From an uncultured Gemmataceae bacterium (GTDB lineage: Bacteria > Planctomycetota > Planctomycetia > Gemmatales > Gemmataceae), in the NCBI GenBank assembly GCA_937923405.1, contig CALDUY010000006.1:93086-157085 (forward strand): DNA of 64,000 nt. Reading direction: 5' to 3'. A program made the translations under genes and the position numbers. Each line of letters begins with the position of its first letter. Position 1 is the stretch's first letter. Shown here one piece after another: positions 35,240-44,284 of the stretch. Below the pieces are notes generated by a model. The model did not search any database and was not told where the DNA came from. It worked only from the letters and a program-made list of their open reading frames with translations.

Positions 35240-37036
35240 TTACAAGCCGACTTCCTTGAGCTGTTTGGGATCCACCGGGGCAGGTGCTCCGGTCATCAGG
35301 TCGCGGGCCTTCTGGTTCTTGGGGAAGGCGATGACGTCGCGCATGTTACTGGTGCCGGTCAGAATCATCGTCAACCGATCCAGTCCGAAGGCGATGCCGC
35401 CGTGCGGCGGGGCACCGTACTTCAGCGCGTCCAACAGAAAGCCGAACCGTTGCCGCGCCTGTTCGTCGGACATGCCTAGACAGCGGAACAGGCGAGCCTG
35501 CACCTCGGGGTTGTGAATACGAATGCTGCCCCCCGCTGCCTCGTAGCCGTTGATGACCAGGTCGTAGGCCTTGGCCCGCACCTTGCCTGGGTCGCTCTCC
35601 AGTAACGGCAAGTCCTCGTCCAAGGGCGCGGTGAACGGATGATGATTGGCCACCCAACGCTTTTCTTCATCGTCCCAGAGGAACGACGGGAAGTCGATGA
35701 TCCAGGCAACGGCGACCTTGCGAGTCGCTTTTTCGACTAACTCCAACTTTTGCGCCACCTGCTGACGCAGCACGCCGAGCGTCTGGCACACGGCGTCTTG
35801 AGTGTCGGCCGCACCCAGCAACAACAGATCACCGGGGGCTGCGTTCAGACGGGCCGTCAACTCGGTCTGCAACTCCGGCGTCAGCGCCTTGGTGATCGAC
35901 CCAGAAATTTTGCCGCCGTCCTCGACCTTGACATAGCCGAGCATGCGTCCGCCCGCGCGGCGCAGGGCCTCGCCCATGTCGTCGAGATTCTTGCGGGAGA
36001 ACTTGGCCGAACCGCCTTTGGCATTCAGGCCGCGTACCTTGCCGCCCAGCGACAGCGCCTCGCGGAACGGCGGAAGATCCATCTTCGCCCCCAGGTCGGA
36101 CAACTCGACGATCTCCAGACCATAGCGCAGGTCGGGCTTGTCGCTGCCGTAACGAAGCATCACGTCGGCGTACTTCAGCCGCGGAAACGGCGTCGGGATC
36201 GACAGGCCGACGCATTTTTGAAAAATGTCGGCGACGAGTCCTTCCATGACCTCGAACACGTCGTCCATCTCAACAAAGGACATTTCCACGTCGAGTTGGG
36301 TGAATTCCGGTTGGCGGTCGGCACGGAGATCCTCGTCACGCAGACAGCGGGCAATCTGGAAGTAGCGATCGTATCCCGAGACCATGAGCAACTGCTTGTA
36401 GAGTTGTGGCGACTGCGGCAGAGCATACCACTGCCCTAGATGCACTCGGCTGGGGACGAGGTAGTCACGTGCGCCCTCGGGAGTGCTGCGGCCCAGAAGC
36501 GGCGTCTCCAACTCCAGAAAACGCCGGCTGTCCAGATAGTCGCGAATCACCTTGTTCATGCGATGGCGGACTTGCAAAGTGCGTTGTAAGCCTGGGCGTC
36601 GCAGGTCGAGAAAGCGATACTGCAAGCGGAGATCTTCGTTGGCCAACTCCGGATCGGCCAAGGTACCATCCTCTTGCGGAATCGAGTGAACCTCGAAGGG
36701 AGGAGTTGGACAGCGATTCAGAACGCGCAGTTCGTGAGCCTCGACTTCGATCTGGCCAGTGGCCAGCTTCAGGTTGGCTTTGCCCGGCTGGCGGGGACGG
36801 ACCTTGCCCGTGACCGACAGCACCCATTCGCCCCGAGCTTCACAAGCGGCCTTGAACGTGTCTGGGCGGTCGGACTCGAACACCACCTGCGTCAAGCCGT
36901 AACGGTCGCGCAGATCGATAAACACCTGATCGTTATAAATGCGGGTCGTGTTCACCCAACCGTTCAAGGTAACGGTTTGACCAATGTTCGACTCACGCAG
37001 TTCACCGCAGGTGTGGGTCCGTCGCCATGCTGTCAT
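35240..37036 (-). CDS. aspS: Aspartate-tRNA ligase
   Basis: A 598-residue class II aminoacyl-tRNA synthetase charging tRNA with aspartate. The N-terminal OB-fold anticodon-binding domain holds TVTLNGWVNTTR and FIDLRDRYGLTQVVF. The catalytic domain shows PQSPQLYKQLLMVSG, then motif 2 with FQIARCLRDEDLRADRQPEF, and the motif 3 segment GIAFGLDRLTMIL. The inserted GAD domain typical of bacterial AspRS is present (about residues 290-420). Whether it also charges tRNA-Asn cannot be judged here; no gatCAB genes are in the window. The ATG at 37036 is chosen because homology begins there (MTAWRRTHTCGELR) and AAGGA lies upstream. Confidence 0.96.
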   Translation of the reverse strand: MTAWRRTHTCGELRESNIGQTVTLNGWVNTTRIYNDQVFIDLRDRYGLTQVVFESDRPDTFKAACEARGEWVLSVTGKVRPRQPGKANLKLATGQIEVEAHELRVLNRCPTPPFEVHSIPQEDGTLADPELANEDLRLQYRFLDLRRPGLQRTLQVRHRMNKVIRDYLDSRRFLELETPLLGRSTPEGARDYLVPSRVHLGQWYALPQSPQLYKQLLMVSGYDRYFQIARCLRDEDLRADRQPEFTQLDVEMSFVEMDDVFEVMEGLVADIFQKCVGLSIPTPFPRLKYADVMLRYGSDKPDLRYGLEIVELSDLGAKMDLPPFREALSLGGKVRGLNAKGGSAKFSRKNLDDMGEALRRAGGRMLGYVKVEDGGKISGSITKALTPELQTELTARLNAAPGDLLLLGAADTQDAVCQTLGVLRQQVAQKLELVEKATRKVAVAWIIDFPSFLWDDEEKRWVANHHPFTAPLDEDLPLLESDPGKVRAKAYDLVINGYEAAGGSIRIHNPEVQARLFRCLGMSDEQARQRFGFLLDALKYGAPPHGGIAFGLDRLTMILTGTSNMRDVIAFPKNQKARDLMTGAPAPVDPKQLKEVGL

Positions 37037-37144
37037 GATGGAATGATCCTTACTGAAAAAACTAACTCCCCGCCGCATCCTCGACAGGTCTGCGGACGAT
37101 TATACACAACGACACACGGCTTCGACGCCAGGTTCCGCAGGGAG

Positions 37145-37756
37145 TCAACGTCGCAGTACCGCGCGCACGGGGCTGCCGTCGAAGCCTTCTAATTTCAAAG
37201 GCAGGGCAATCAGCTCATACAACCCATCCGGCACTTCGCGGAGAATCAACCCTTCCAGAATAGCCATGTCGTGCCGATGAAACGCGCGATGCGCCTCCAG
37301 TTCCTTGGACTCGAACAGATCGACGCTGGGCGTGTCGAGGCCGACCAACTTAACGCCCTGTTCGTGGAGGTAGTCGACCAGTTCGACCGACAAAGCGGCG
37401 AAATCGGTTGAGAACTGTTCGGGATTGGGATAGGTGTTGGTCGCCAGCAGCACGCGCGGAGCTAGAATCTGTTGGGGCAACATGAGCGGGGTGATGCGGG
37501 TGTGTCGCGGCACAGCAACATGCATCAGCTGGCATGGTCCCAGGTAGTAGTCCAGCTCGCGAGCGTCGATCCCAGGCCCGTCGCCGTAGTGGTTGGGGGC
37601 GTCGACATGGGTGCCCAGATGCACGGTGGTTCGCAGGGTAGACAGCGTGATGTTGTCGCCGCGAGTCCGATCGAGTCGCACCTCGCGGGAGACGGAGGTA
37701 TCTCCGGGCCAGACGGCCAGTCGACTACTAATCAGAGAGGAAATATCGTAGATCAT
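37145..37756 (-). CDS. kynB: Kynurenine formamidase (cyclase family)
   Basis: A 203-residue metal-dependent hydrolase of the cyclase/KynB family, converting N-formylkynurenine to kynurenine and formate. The metal-binding motif HLGTHVDAPNHYGDG sits near residues 47-61, and HRAFHRHDMAILEGL near 160 supplies later ligands. The start at 37756 overlaps the kynA stop in an ATGA, so translation is coupled. This context is what makes KynB the favoured identity over other cyclase-family hydrolases. A longer in-frame start lies inside kynA and is not needed. No kynureninase gene is nearby. Confidence 0.9.
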   Translation of the reverse strand: MIYDISSLISSRLAVWPGDTSVSREVRLDRTRGDNITLSTLRTTVHLGTHVDAPNHYGDGPGIDARELDYYLGPCQLMHVAVPRHTRITPLMLPQQILAPRVLLATNTYPNPEQFSTDFAALSVELVDYLHEQGVKLVGLDTPSVDLFESKELEAHRAFHRHDMAILEGLILREVPDGLYELIALPLKLEGFDGSPVRAVLRR

Positions 37757-38532
37757 AGTTGATGCCGGATCGCCCACAGGTCGGGGAACAGCGGTTGAAA
37801 CAACGACTGCTTGAGAAAGTCGACCCCCAGCGAGCCGCCAGTTCCGTGCTTACTGCCGATGGTTCGCTCCACGAGTTTGATATGACGATAGCGCCATTCT
37901 TGGAAGCCCTCGTCAAAATCGGTGAGTAACTCGAAAAGGATTTCCAGATCAGGCCGGCTGCGATACAGACGCAGAAGGCCAGCCTGCACGGTTTCGTTGG
38001 GTACGGTCGGCGAACGTGAGGGTTGACGTAGGTGCGAGGGAATCTCGACCCCCTGGCGGGCTAGTAACGCATACAGGGCATCCATCAACGACGGCTCGTC
38101 GAGACGACGATTCAGCTGCTCGTAGACGGGACCGTTGCACAGATGAAAACGGAGCATCTCGGCACGTTTGTAGCCGAGCAAAAACTCCAGCTCGCGAAAC
38201 TGCGACGATTGAAATCCCGAGGCGCGGTCAAGTCGGTCGCGAAAACTGGCGAACGACATCGGGGTGAGAGTTTCCAAGATGTCAATCTGTTCGACTAGCA
38301 CTTTGAGAACGGTACGCGAGCGCTTCAGCGTGCTGATCGCTGGATAGAGACGGTCGGCGAAGAGATCGGCGCGGACTTTCTCCAGTTCATGCAGCAGCAG
38401 CTTAAACCACAGTTCGTAGGTCTGGTGGGTGATGATGAACAGCAACTCGTCATGCTCGACGGGCTGCGAACGTGGTTGCTGCAACGCGAGCAGTTCGTCC
38501 AGACGCAAGTAACTGGAATAGGTCAATTCCAT
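37753..38532 (-). CDS. kynA: Tryptophan 2,3-dioxygenase
   Basis: A 259-residue heme dioxygenase opening the indole ring of L-tryptophan to N-formylkynurenine, the first step of the kynurenine route. Family marks are YLRLDELLALQQ, ITHQTYELWFKLLLHEL near residue 35, FRELEFLLGYK near 115, and YRHIKLVERTIGSKHGTGGS near 220-240, which includes the proximal heme His. It lies 12 bases after the TPR protein stop and overlaps kynB by 4 bases, so the three form one operon. Role: tryptophan breakdown or supply of kynurenine for another product; the next enzyme is not in the window. Confidence 0.94.
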   Translation of the reverse strand: MELTYSSYLRLDELLALQQPRSQPVEHDELLFIITHQTYELWFKLLLHELEKVRADLFADRLYPAISTLKRSRTVLKVLVEQIDILETLTPMSFASFRDRLDRASGFQSSQFRELEFLLGYKRAEMLRFHLCNGPVYEQLNRRLDEPSLMDALYALLARQGVEIPSHLRQPSRSPTVPNETVQAGLLRLYRSRPDLEILFELLTDFDEGFQEWRYRHIKLVERTIGSKHGTGGSLGVDFLKQSLFQPLFPDLWAIRHQL

Positions 38533-38544
38533 GACGATGCGTGG

Positions 38545-39480
38545 TCACTTCGACGGAAAGCGTTTGCCAAAATCCTCGACCTTGCCGACAGCGGTCTTCA
38601 GGGCCTGATGAGCCGAGCGCATGCGATTCAGAGCGTTTTCGAACTTGGTCAGGCAGGCGTCCAGTTCACCACGTGAGCCGTGCTTGTGCAGAAGCACCGT
38701 CGAGAGTTCTTTCAAGACCGGCTCGACCTCGTCGCCGAGTACCTTTTGCAGTAATCGGCCAGTCTCCTCGGACACAATCGTAGCATGGTGCAAATTGGAG
38801 AGAAACGCCGCATGCACCACTGGATCAATCATTCGGTCGAGATCGTTATTCGTCTTCGAGGGAACCGGAGCGATCGGCGTACCCGGTATTGCCGGCTTGG
38901 CTTTGCCGCCTTCGAGCAACTGGCGAGCCTCGGCGATGCCGTCCTTAGCCTTCTCCCAGCCGGGACGCAACTGCAACGCCTGTTCGTAATGTTGCAACGC
39001 CTCGCGATATTTTTCTCGTTCGAGCAACAGATTGGCCAGGTTCAGATGAGCATCGGCCATCTTGGGATTGATTCGCAGCGCCTCTTTGTAGGCGGTGATC
39101 GCCAAATCAATCTGGCCACGACGTTTGTAGACCAGCCCGAGGTTGTAGTAGCCTTCGACCCGATGCGGATCCAGCTGAATCCCTTTACGCAGAGCGTTGA
39201 TCGACTCTTCGTACTGTTCGAGCAGATTCAGCACCGCGCCGAGGTTGATGAACGCGCCGGCTTTGTGCGCATCCAGGCGAGTGACTTCGCGAAAATGATG
39301 AGCCGCACTGGTTAGTTCGCGCTGCTGGAAATAGACTGTGGCCAGGCCGTAATGGATGTCAGGCAGATCGCTGCGCAACCCCAGAGCCATCAGATAGGCC
39401 TGTTTAGCCTTGTCCCAATCGCGTTCGGCGATGGCCAGTTGAGCGCGTTGACAGAGCTTTTCGACTTTATCCGGTCCCAT
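38545..39480 (-). CDS. TPR repeat protein
   Basis: A 311-residue cytoplasmic protein. The N-terminal two thirds hold about five TPR units, with clear consensus segments such as AGAFINLGAVLNLLEQYEES, VEGYYNLGLVYKRRGQID and ADAHLNLANLLLEREKYRE. A Pro-rich linker (about 185-200) leads to a helical C-terminal region (200-311) with no repeat, possibly a coiled coil. ATG at 39480 is chosen because homology begins there and AAGGAGAG lies upstream; the frame stays open 111 codons further without protein-like character. It is the first gene of the run with kynA and kynB. Its link to tryptophan catabolism is unknown. Confidence 0.78.
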   Translation of the reverse strand: MGPDKVEKLCQRAQLAIAERDWDKAKQAYLMALGLRSDLPDIHYGLATVYFQQRELTSAAHHFREVTRLDAHKAGAFINLGAVLNLLEQYEESINALRKGIQLDPHRVEGYYNLGLVYKRRGQIDLAITAYKEALRINPKMADAHLNLANLLLEREKYREALQHYEQALQLRPGWEKAKDGIAEARQLLEGGKAKPAIPGTPIAPVPSKTNNDLDRMIDPVVHAAFLSNLHHATIVSEETGRLLQKVLGDEVEPVLKELSTVLLHKHGSRGELDACLTKFENALNRMRSAHQALKTAVGKVEDFGKRFPSK

Positions 39481-39877
39481 GAGACGCTCTCCTTGGAGAG
39501 TCAGTGGAGGCGGTCGGGCCGCGCCTTCGGTTTTACCTAAGTTGCATCTTCGCTCCCCGCGAGGAAATCCTTCTTCCATGCAGGCGGTATCTCCCCGAGA
39601 CGCGCCGGGGTCGCATGCATCCGTTCTTACTTTTTTGGTAAACAGTATTGGATGTTCTGACGTTACCGCGCCTGTGCGGTTAAGGTCAAGGGGAGCGCGA
39701 CAACAACGCCGATTCTTCTGGCAAGAAGACGAGTCACCAGCGTTATTTCCCACGCGCACGGCACAAAAAGTCCTCCAACAACGACCTTGCTTGATAGGGG
39801 ACAGGGAGTTCACTAGGCCTCCGCAAGATGGAACACGGAGCTAGGCCACACGGATCGCGGCCAGAACATCTGAAGGC
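39481..39877. other. 397-base intergenic region with a hairpin over a ribosome site
   Basis: Between two minus-strand genes. At 39487-39500, CTCTCC and GGAGAG form a perfect 6-base palindrome with a 2-base loop that includes the Shine-Dalgarno of the TPR gene. A CCCCG/CGGGG stem lies near 39593-39610. No convincing gene is seen. Confidence 0.45.
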
Positions 39878-42800
39878 TTAGTTGCCGGCCATTTCCCTGA
39901 GAAGCTGGTTGAAATCTTCGCGTTTTCGCAGGGCGTCGAACTCGTTGGCTTTCTTCAGGGCCTCGGCGTCTTTGAAGCCGGCCGTGTGCGCCTTGCGAAG
40001 CAGTTCCATCGCCCGATCGGCGTAGGTCTTCGCCTCGTTAGGTTTGTCGGTGGCCAAGGCGGCACAGCGGGCTAGGGTGGCGGCGGCGATGGGGAGAAAT
40101 TGTCCCGCCCCGTTGCCGTTCAGCGGAGCCTCGGCAATCGCTTTGGCCGCCGACGCAGCATCGCGATTGCCCAGAGCGGCCTCGGCGGCGCGCAACTCCA
40201 CCTGGCAAATCATCGCCGGCAGTGCTGGATGCTCCGGAGCCTGCTTCCATGCCTGGCGGAGTTGGCTGGCGGCTTCGCGAAACGTCGTCCGCGCTTCGTC
40301 CCAGCGTCGAGCCTCCAGCAGCGCCAGGGCCAGTTGCTGGATCGAGTCGGCCACTTCCACCCGAGCTGGCAGCGTCTCGCCTTGAAGTTTGGCCAACGCC
40401 TCGCGCGAGCCGATCGCTTGTCGCCAGCGCTGGATCGCCTCCTCCTCGCGACCCAGAGCAAAGAGAAAGCGGGCGAAGTTTTGTTGCTCACGGGCTAAAT
40501 CGCGGAGAATGGCGATCTCGCTTGGTTGTTGTTGTCGCAGCTGATTGAGCAGTTCGATGGCCTGCTGAAAGGTACGCTCGGCTCCGGTGAGGTTATTGCG
40601 GAACGTCTGGGCGACCGCCAGAGCGCCCAGAGTGGCGGCCTGATCCTGACGGTAGCTCGGCTCAGTAGCGTACTGCCGTGCCAGCCCCTCGCGTAGGGTC
40701 AGCGCCTGCTGGAGGAGCTTCTCGGCGTCGGCGTGACGTTTGCTGTCGATCAGCAGCCAGCCGAGGTTGTGCAGGGCCTTGCCCTGTTCACGGGCGAAGC
40801 GGGACTGGGTGGCGTATTCCTTGGCCAGCGCGTCGAGCAGTTCGATCGCTTCGCGCAGGGCTACCTCAGCCTCGGCCAGTTTCCGCATTGATTTCAGTTG
40901 CTCAGCCTGGTTAATTCGCACCGAGGCCAAGCCGAAGCGATAGTCCGGCTCGGTGGAATAGTTCTTGATCAGCTCGCGATAGTCCGCTTCTCCGCGGGCC
41001 AGCAGTGTCTCGGCTTCTTGGGGCTTGCCCTGGGCCAACTCCATCGCACCGAGGGCGGAAACGGTCGCTGCCAACTCGGCACGATATTCCCGGGAGCGCG
41101 GCTCGCGCTGAACCAGCCGTTCCTGAATGGTCAGAGCCTCACGCAGCAGCTTGTCGGCATTGTTCGGCTCGACTGTGGCCAGACGCACCAGAGCAAGGGC
41201 CAGTTCACGCTCGTCGGCGGGTTGGCCGGGGTGATCTTTGATTAGTTTTCGCAGTGTCTCGACCGAACGTCGGCACAACGGAGCGGCATCGGCGCTGAGA
41301 CCGGCGGTCAGTAGTTGGAGGGCGACTACGCCTTCAGCACTGGCTAGCTCGCGCTGGAAGTCCGGACGCAGGGGGAAATTCTGTGTCAGCCGTTGCCTAT
41401 CTTGCAGCGCCTGGTCGAAGGAGAGCTTGGCGGCGGCGCGTCGTCCGTCGGCTAACTGCCACACTCCCAACGAGGTACGCGCGCTGGCTAGCTGACGCTG
41501 ATAGTCGGGCACAGTGGGATAATCGGCGACCAGTTGCCGGCCTAGTTCCACGGCTCGACGCAACAGGGGACCGGCGTCGCTGGGACGGCTGGTACGCAGC
41601 AACTCGCCCAGCTTGCTTGTCGTGTCCAGCAATCCCTCGCGAACACGGGCATTTTTGGGGTACTGCTTGGCCATCCCCTGATATAGGGACAGAGCTTCAA
41701 GGAGGTTCTGCTCGGCCTCGCCGACTCGGCTGGACATTTGCAAAGCCCCCTGAGCGTTGTAGGTGCGGGCCAACTCTTCGCGAGTTTGCAACTCGTTAGG
41801 ATCCAAGGTGAGCAGTTTCTGCTGTAGCTGCCGCGCCGACAGAAGATTAACCGCGGCCTCGGCGATCTTGCCACGCTCCTGCTCCAACAACGACCGGTTG
41901 TAGTAGGCCAGAGCCAACTCGCGTTGACGGACACGATCCTCGGGAGCTTCGTCGGCCAATTGCCGGTACAGTTCGATGGCCCGAGCAGACAAAGCGTCGG
42001 CCTCGTCGAAGCGGCGTGCCACGCGCAATTGATTGGCCAAGTTGTTGGTTGCTGCCGCCAGATCCTGTCGTGCTGCCACATCCTGGGGAGCTTCTTGGAG
42101 GACGGCGTCGAGCAGCTCCAAGGAACGGCGATAGGCCTGCTCGGCTTCGGCCTGCTGTCCCAGCAAGGCCCGAGCATCTCCAACCTTGCGGGCTGCTCGG
42201 GCCGCCTCTTGACGCACCGAAGGATCGGCGCTTTCCAGCTGCATGAAGCGATCATAAAAGGCAGCCGCTTTCTCCAGTAAATCACGGCGCACCTGCTCCA
42301 TGCGCGGCTCGTAGCCCAGCTGCTCCTGACCAACGCGCGAGAGCATCTCATCGACGGCGGCGCGAGCCTGGCGGAAATGCTCTTGGGCACGATCGCGTTG
42401 CGAGTCGGCTTCCTGACGCAGACGCTCGGCCTCCTCGGCACGCAAGGTCTCGGAGCGAGCATAGGCCACGCCGCCTGCCGCTATGGCCAGTAACGACAGG
42501 GCGCTGACGGCAATCAGGGCGGCCGCCGCCGGGTTGCGCTTGCACCATTTCCACGACCGTTCCAACGGCGATACGGGCCGAGCCAGGATCGGCTCGCCGG
42601 CCAAGAAGCGACGTAGATCCTCGACCAGATCGCGGGCTGTATGGTAGCGTTTCTTTGGCTCTTTCTGAAGACATTTCAGAGTGATTGTCTCCAGATCGTG
42701 TGGCATCTTTGGATGCAAGCGGGCTGGAGAGACCGGCTCCGCAGTACGAACCTGGGTCAAGGTTTCCAGCAGTGTCGCGCCGCGGAACGGCGGTCGACCG

Positions 42801-43885
42801 GTGATCAAGTCGTAGAGAATCGCGCCCAGCGCGTAGATGTCCGAGTGCGGACCGATCAGATCGTTGCGGCCTTCGGCTTGCTCTGGGGCCATGTACGACG
42901 GCGTGCCCATGATCGCGCCGACGCGAGTCGCGCCGGAGTCTTCCTCCAGCTTTTTGGCCAGGCCGAAGTCGGTGATCTTGGGATCGCCCTCGCGGGTCAG
43001 CAGCACGTTGGCTGGCTTCAGATCGCGATGGATGATGCCGTTCTCGTGGGCACAGGCCATGCCCTCGGCCAGCTTGCGAACCAGCTCGGCGGCCTCGCGG
43101 AGCGGCATAGGATTCTCGGCGATTTTGTCGGCTAAGCAGCCACCTTCGACGAACTCTAACGAGAAGAACGGCAACCCCTGATGTTCACCGATCTCGAACA
43201 CCTGGACGATGTACGGATGCTGAAGCCGCGCCACCGCCTCAGCCTCGGTGCGGAAGCGGTGCAGTTCAGCTTGAGAAGCCCGTCCGCCCGACAGAATCAT
43301 CTTGAGAGCGACGATTCGCTTCAGGCCAACCTGTCGAGCTTTGTAGACCACCCCCATCGCTCCACGGCCTAGCTCGCCGAGTAACTCGTAGCCCGGCACC
43401 TCTTCAGCAAACTCGGGGAGCGGCTCCACCTCGCCTGGAGTAACAAACGACCCCGCCTTCGACGACAGAGATAGTTTGACTCCACCCGCGGTTTTCCAGC
43501 CCGACTGCTTACGAATCGTCTGATCTACTGGAGCCATCGAGTCGTGGGCCATCGTCTGATCGGAGGCCGCCGCCGACGGATCGACGGAGAACAGCGAGTC
43601 GTGGGCCAGGGTTCGGTCGTTGGCCGGCTCCGCCGAGCCGCCTGACTGCAAGCTGTCGTAAATGACGATCTGCTCGTGATTGTCCAGAGCCGGAGTGCCG
43701 CCAGCAATCACCTGCGTACCCAGGTCGCTTGGACCCGATCGCGGCATGGCAGGCACTTCCAGTGTCTGATCCGAACCGGTCTTCGGCATCTCCGGCAAGT
43801 CGAGCGTCTGATCGGAGTTCGATTCAGGTAAGGGCTGGCCATCGGGGCCGACTGTGGCGTCGGAATCATCGCGCGGTGAAGACAT
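39878..43885 (-). CDS. Hanks-type Ser/Thr kinase with TPR-like ectodomain
   Basis: A 1335-residue single-pass membrane kinase. Residues 1-135 are low complexity and carry six copies of a D-x-T-hydrophobic motif (SDATV, SDQTL twice, NDRTL, SDQTM, VDQTI), possible autophosphorylation sites. The kinase domain (about 165-430) is intact: LGRGAMGVVYKA, VALKMI, HRDLKPANVLL near 287, TDFGLAKK near 304, GTPSYMAPEQ. A membrane helix lies near 462-485, followed by coiled coil and then about 800 residues of tandem TPR-like helical repeats (AYRRSLELLDAVLQ and similar). The long repeat part should face outside the cytoplasm and bind ligands or partners. ATG at 43885 is preferred; an upstream TTG adds 6 residues. 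It stands alone with gaps of about 400 bases on each side. Confidence 0.88.
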   Translation of the reverse strand: MSSPRDDSDATVGPDGQPLPESNSDQTLDLPEMPKTGSDQTLEVPAMPRSGPSDLGTQVIAGGTPALDNHEQIVIYDSLQSGGSAEPANDRTLAHDSLFSVDPSAAASDQTMAHDSMAPVDQTIRKQSGWKTAGGVKLSLSSKAGSFVTPGEVEPLPEFAEEVPGYELLGELGRGAMGVVYKARQVGLKRIVALKMILSGGRASQAELHRFRTEAEAVARLQHPYIVQVFEIGEHQGLPFFSLEFVEGGCLADKIAENPMPLREAAELVRKLAEGMACAHENGIIHRDLKPANVLLTREGDPKITDFGLAKKLEEDSGATRVGAIMGTPSYMAPEQAEGRNDLIGPHSDIYALGAILYDLITGRPPFRGATLLETLTQVRTAEPVSPARLHPKMPHDLETITLKCLQKEPKKRYHTARDLVEDLRRFLAGEPILARPVSPLERSWKWCKRNPAAAALIAVSALSLLAIAAGGVAYARSETLRAEEAERLRQEADSQRDRAQEHFRQARAAVDEMLSRVGQEQLGYEPRMEQVRRDLLEKAAAFYDRFMQLESADPSVRQEAARAARKVGDARALLGQQAEAEQAYRRSLELLDAVLQEAPQDVAARQDLAAATNNLANQLRVARRFDEADALSARAIELYRQLADEAPEDRVRQRELALAYYNRSLLEQERGKIAEAAVNLLSARQLQQKLLTLDPNELQTREELARTYNAQGALQMSSRVGEAEQNLLEALSLYQGMAKQYPKNARVREGLLDTTSKLGELLRTSRPSDAGPLLRRAVELGRQLVADYPTVPDYQRQLASARTSLGVWQLADGRRAAAKLSFDQALQDRQRLTQNFPLRPDFQRELASAEGVVALQLLTAGLSADAAPLCRRSVETLRKLIKDHPGQPADERELALALVRLATVEPNNADKLLREALTIQERLVQREPRSREYRAELAATVSALGAMELAQGKPQEAETLLARGEADYRELIKNYSTEPDYRFGLASVRINQAEQLKSMRKLAEAEVALREAIELLDALAKEYATQSRFAREQGKALHNLGWLLIDSKRHADAEKLLQQALTLREGLARQYATEPSYRQDQAATLGALAVAQTFRNNLTGAERTFQQAIELLNQLRQQQPSEIAILRDLAREQQNFARFLFALGREEEAIQRWRQAIGSREALAKLQGETLPARVEVADSIQQLALALLEARRWDEARTTFREAASQLRQAWKQAPEHPALPAMICQVELRAAEAALGNRDAASAAKAIAEAPLNGNGAGQFLPIAAATLARCAALATDKPNEAKTYADRAMELLRKAHTAGFKDAEALKKANEFDALRKREDFNQLLREMAGN

Positions 43886-44284
43886 CGAGACAACCTGGCT
43901 CAAACGGGATGGGCGTGGCTATTATCGCACGACAACGCGCTTCTCGGGAAGAGCCTAGTCAAAGTTTCCCCAGAAACTGCCCGCTCCAACCCGAGGCAGT
44001 CGCTCTTAGAGTGCTTCTCAAGATGGTGTAACAGACCGCAGGCTAAAGCCTGCGACTACCGATGCGGATTAGTAGCAGGTAGCCGCAGGCGGAGTAGCAG
44101 GTAGCCGCAAGCTTTACCCTGCGTAAGCCAGTTTCCGCCTGCGAAAGCAATTCCTACCTCATTGCCGCTACACCATTTGGAGAAGCGCTCTAGCCCTCTT
44201 CTCTGTCCCGGCGGGGTGAGGGGCCGTCCGTGCTTGGGTGTTGGAACGAAGACGGTTTCCCCCTCTCCGAAGCGTTGAGGTCAG
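43886..44284. other. 399-base intergenic region dominated by a repeat element
   Basis: Holds the inverted-repeat element at 44008-44191, then a C-rich stretch (44192-44280) resembling degenerate dispersed-repeat sequence. The promoter of the large kinase should lie in 43886-44007 on the minus strand; none was identified. Confidence 0.5.
44008..44191. repeat. MITE-like element with 23-bp terminal inverted repeats
   Basis: Terminal arms at 44008-44030 and 44169-44191 are inverted copies with 20 of 23 bases matching. Inside are a perfect palindrome, CGCAGGCT-AA-AGCCTGCG (44037-44054), and a tandem direct repeat of 22 bases (44071-44092 and 44093-44114, 19 of 22 identical) carrying GGTAGCCGC. 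No transposase is encoded; the 184-bp size suits a non-autonomous miniature element. Confidence 0.75.
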
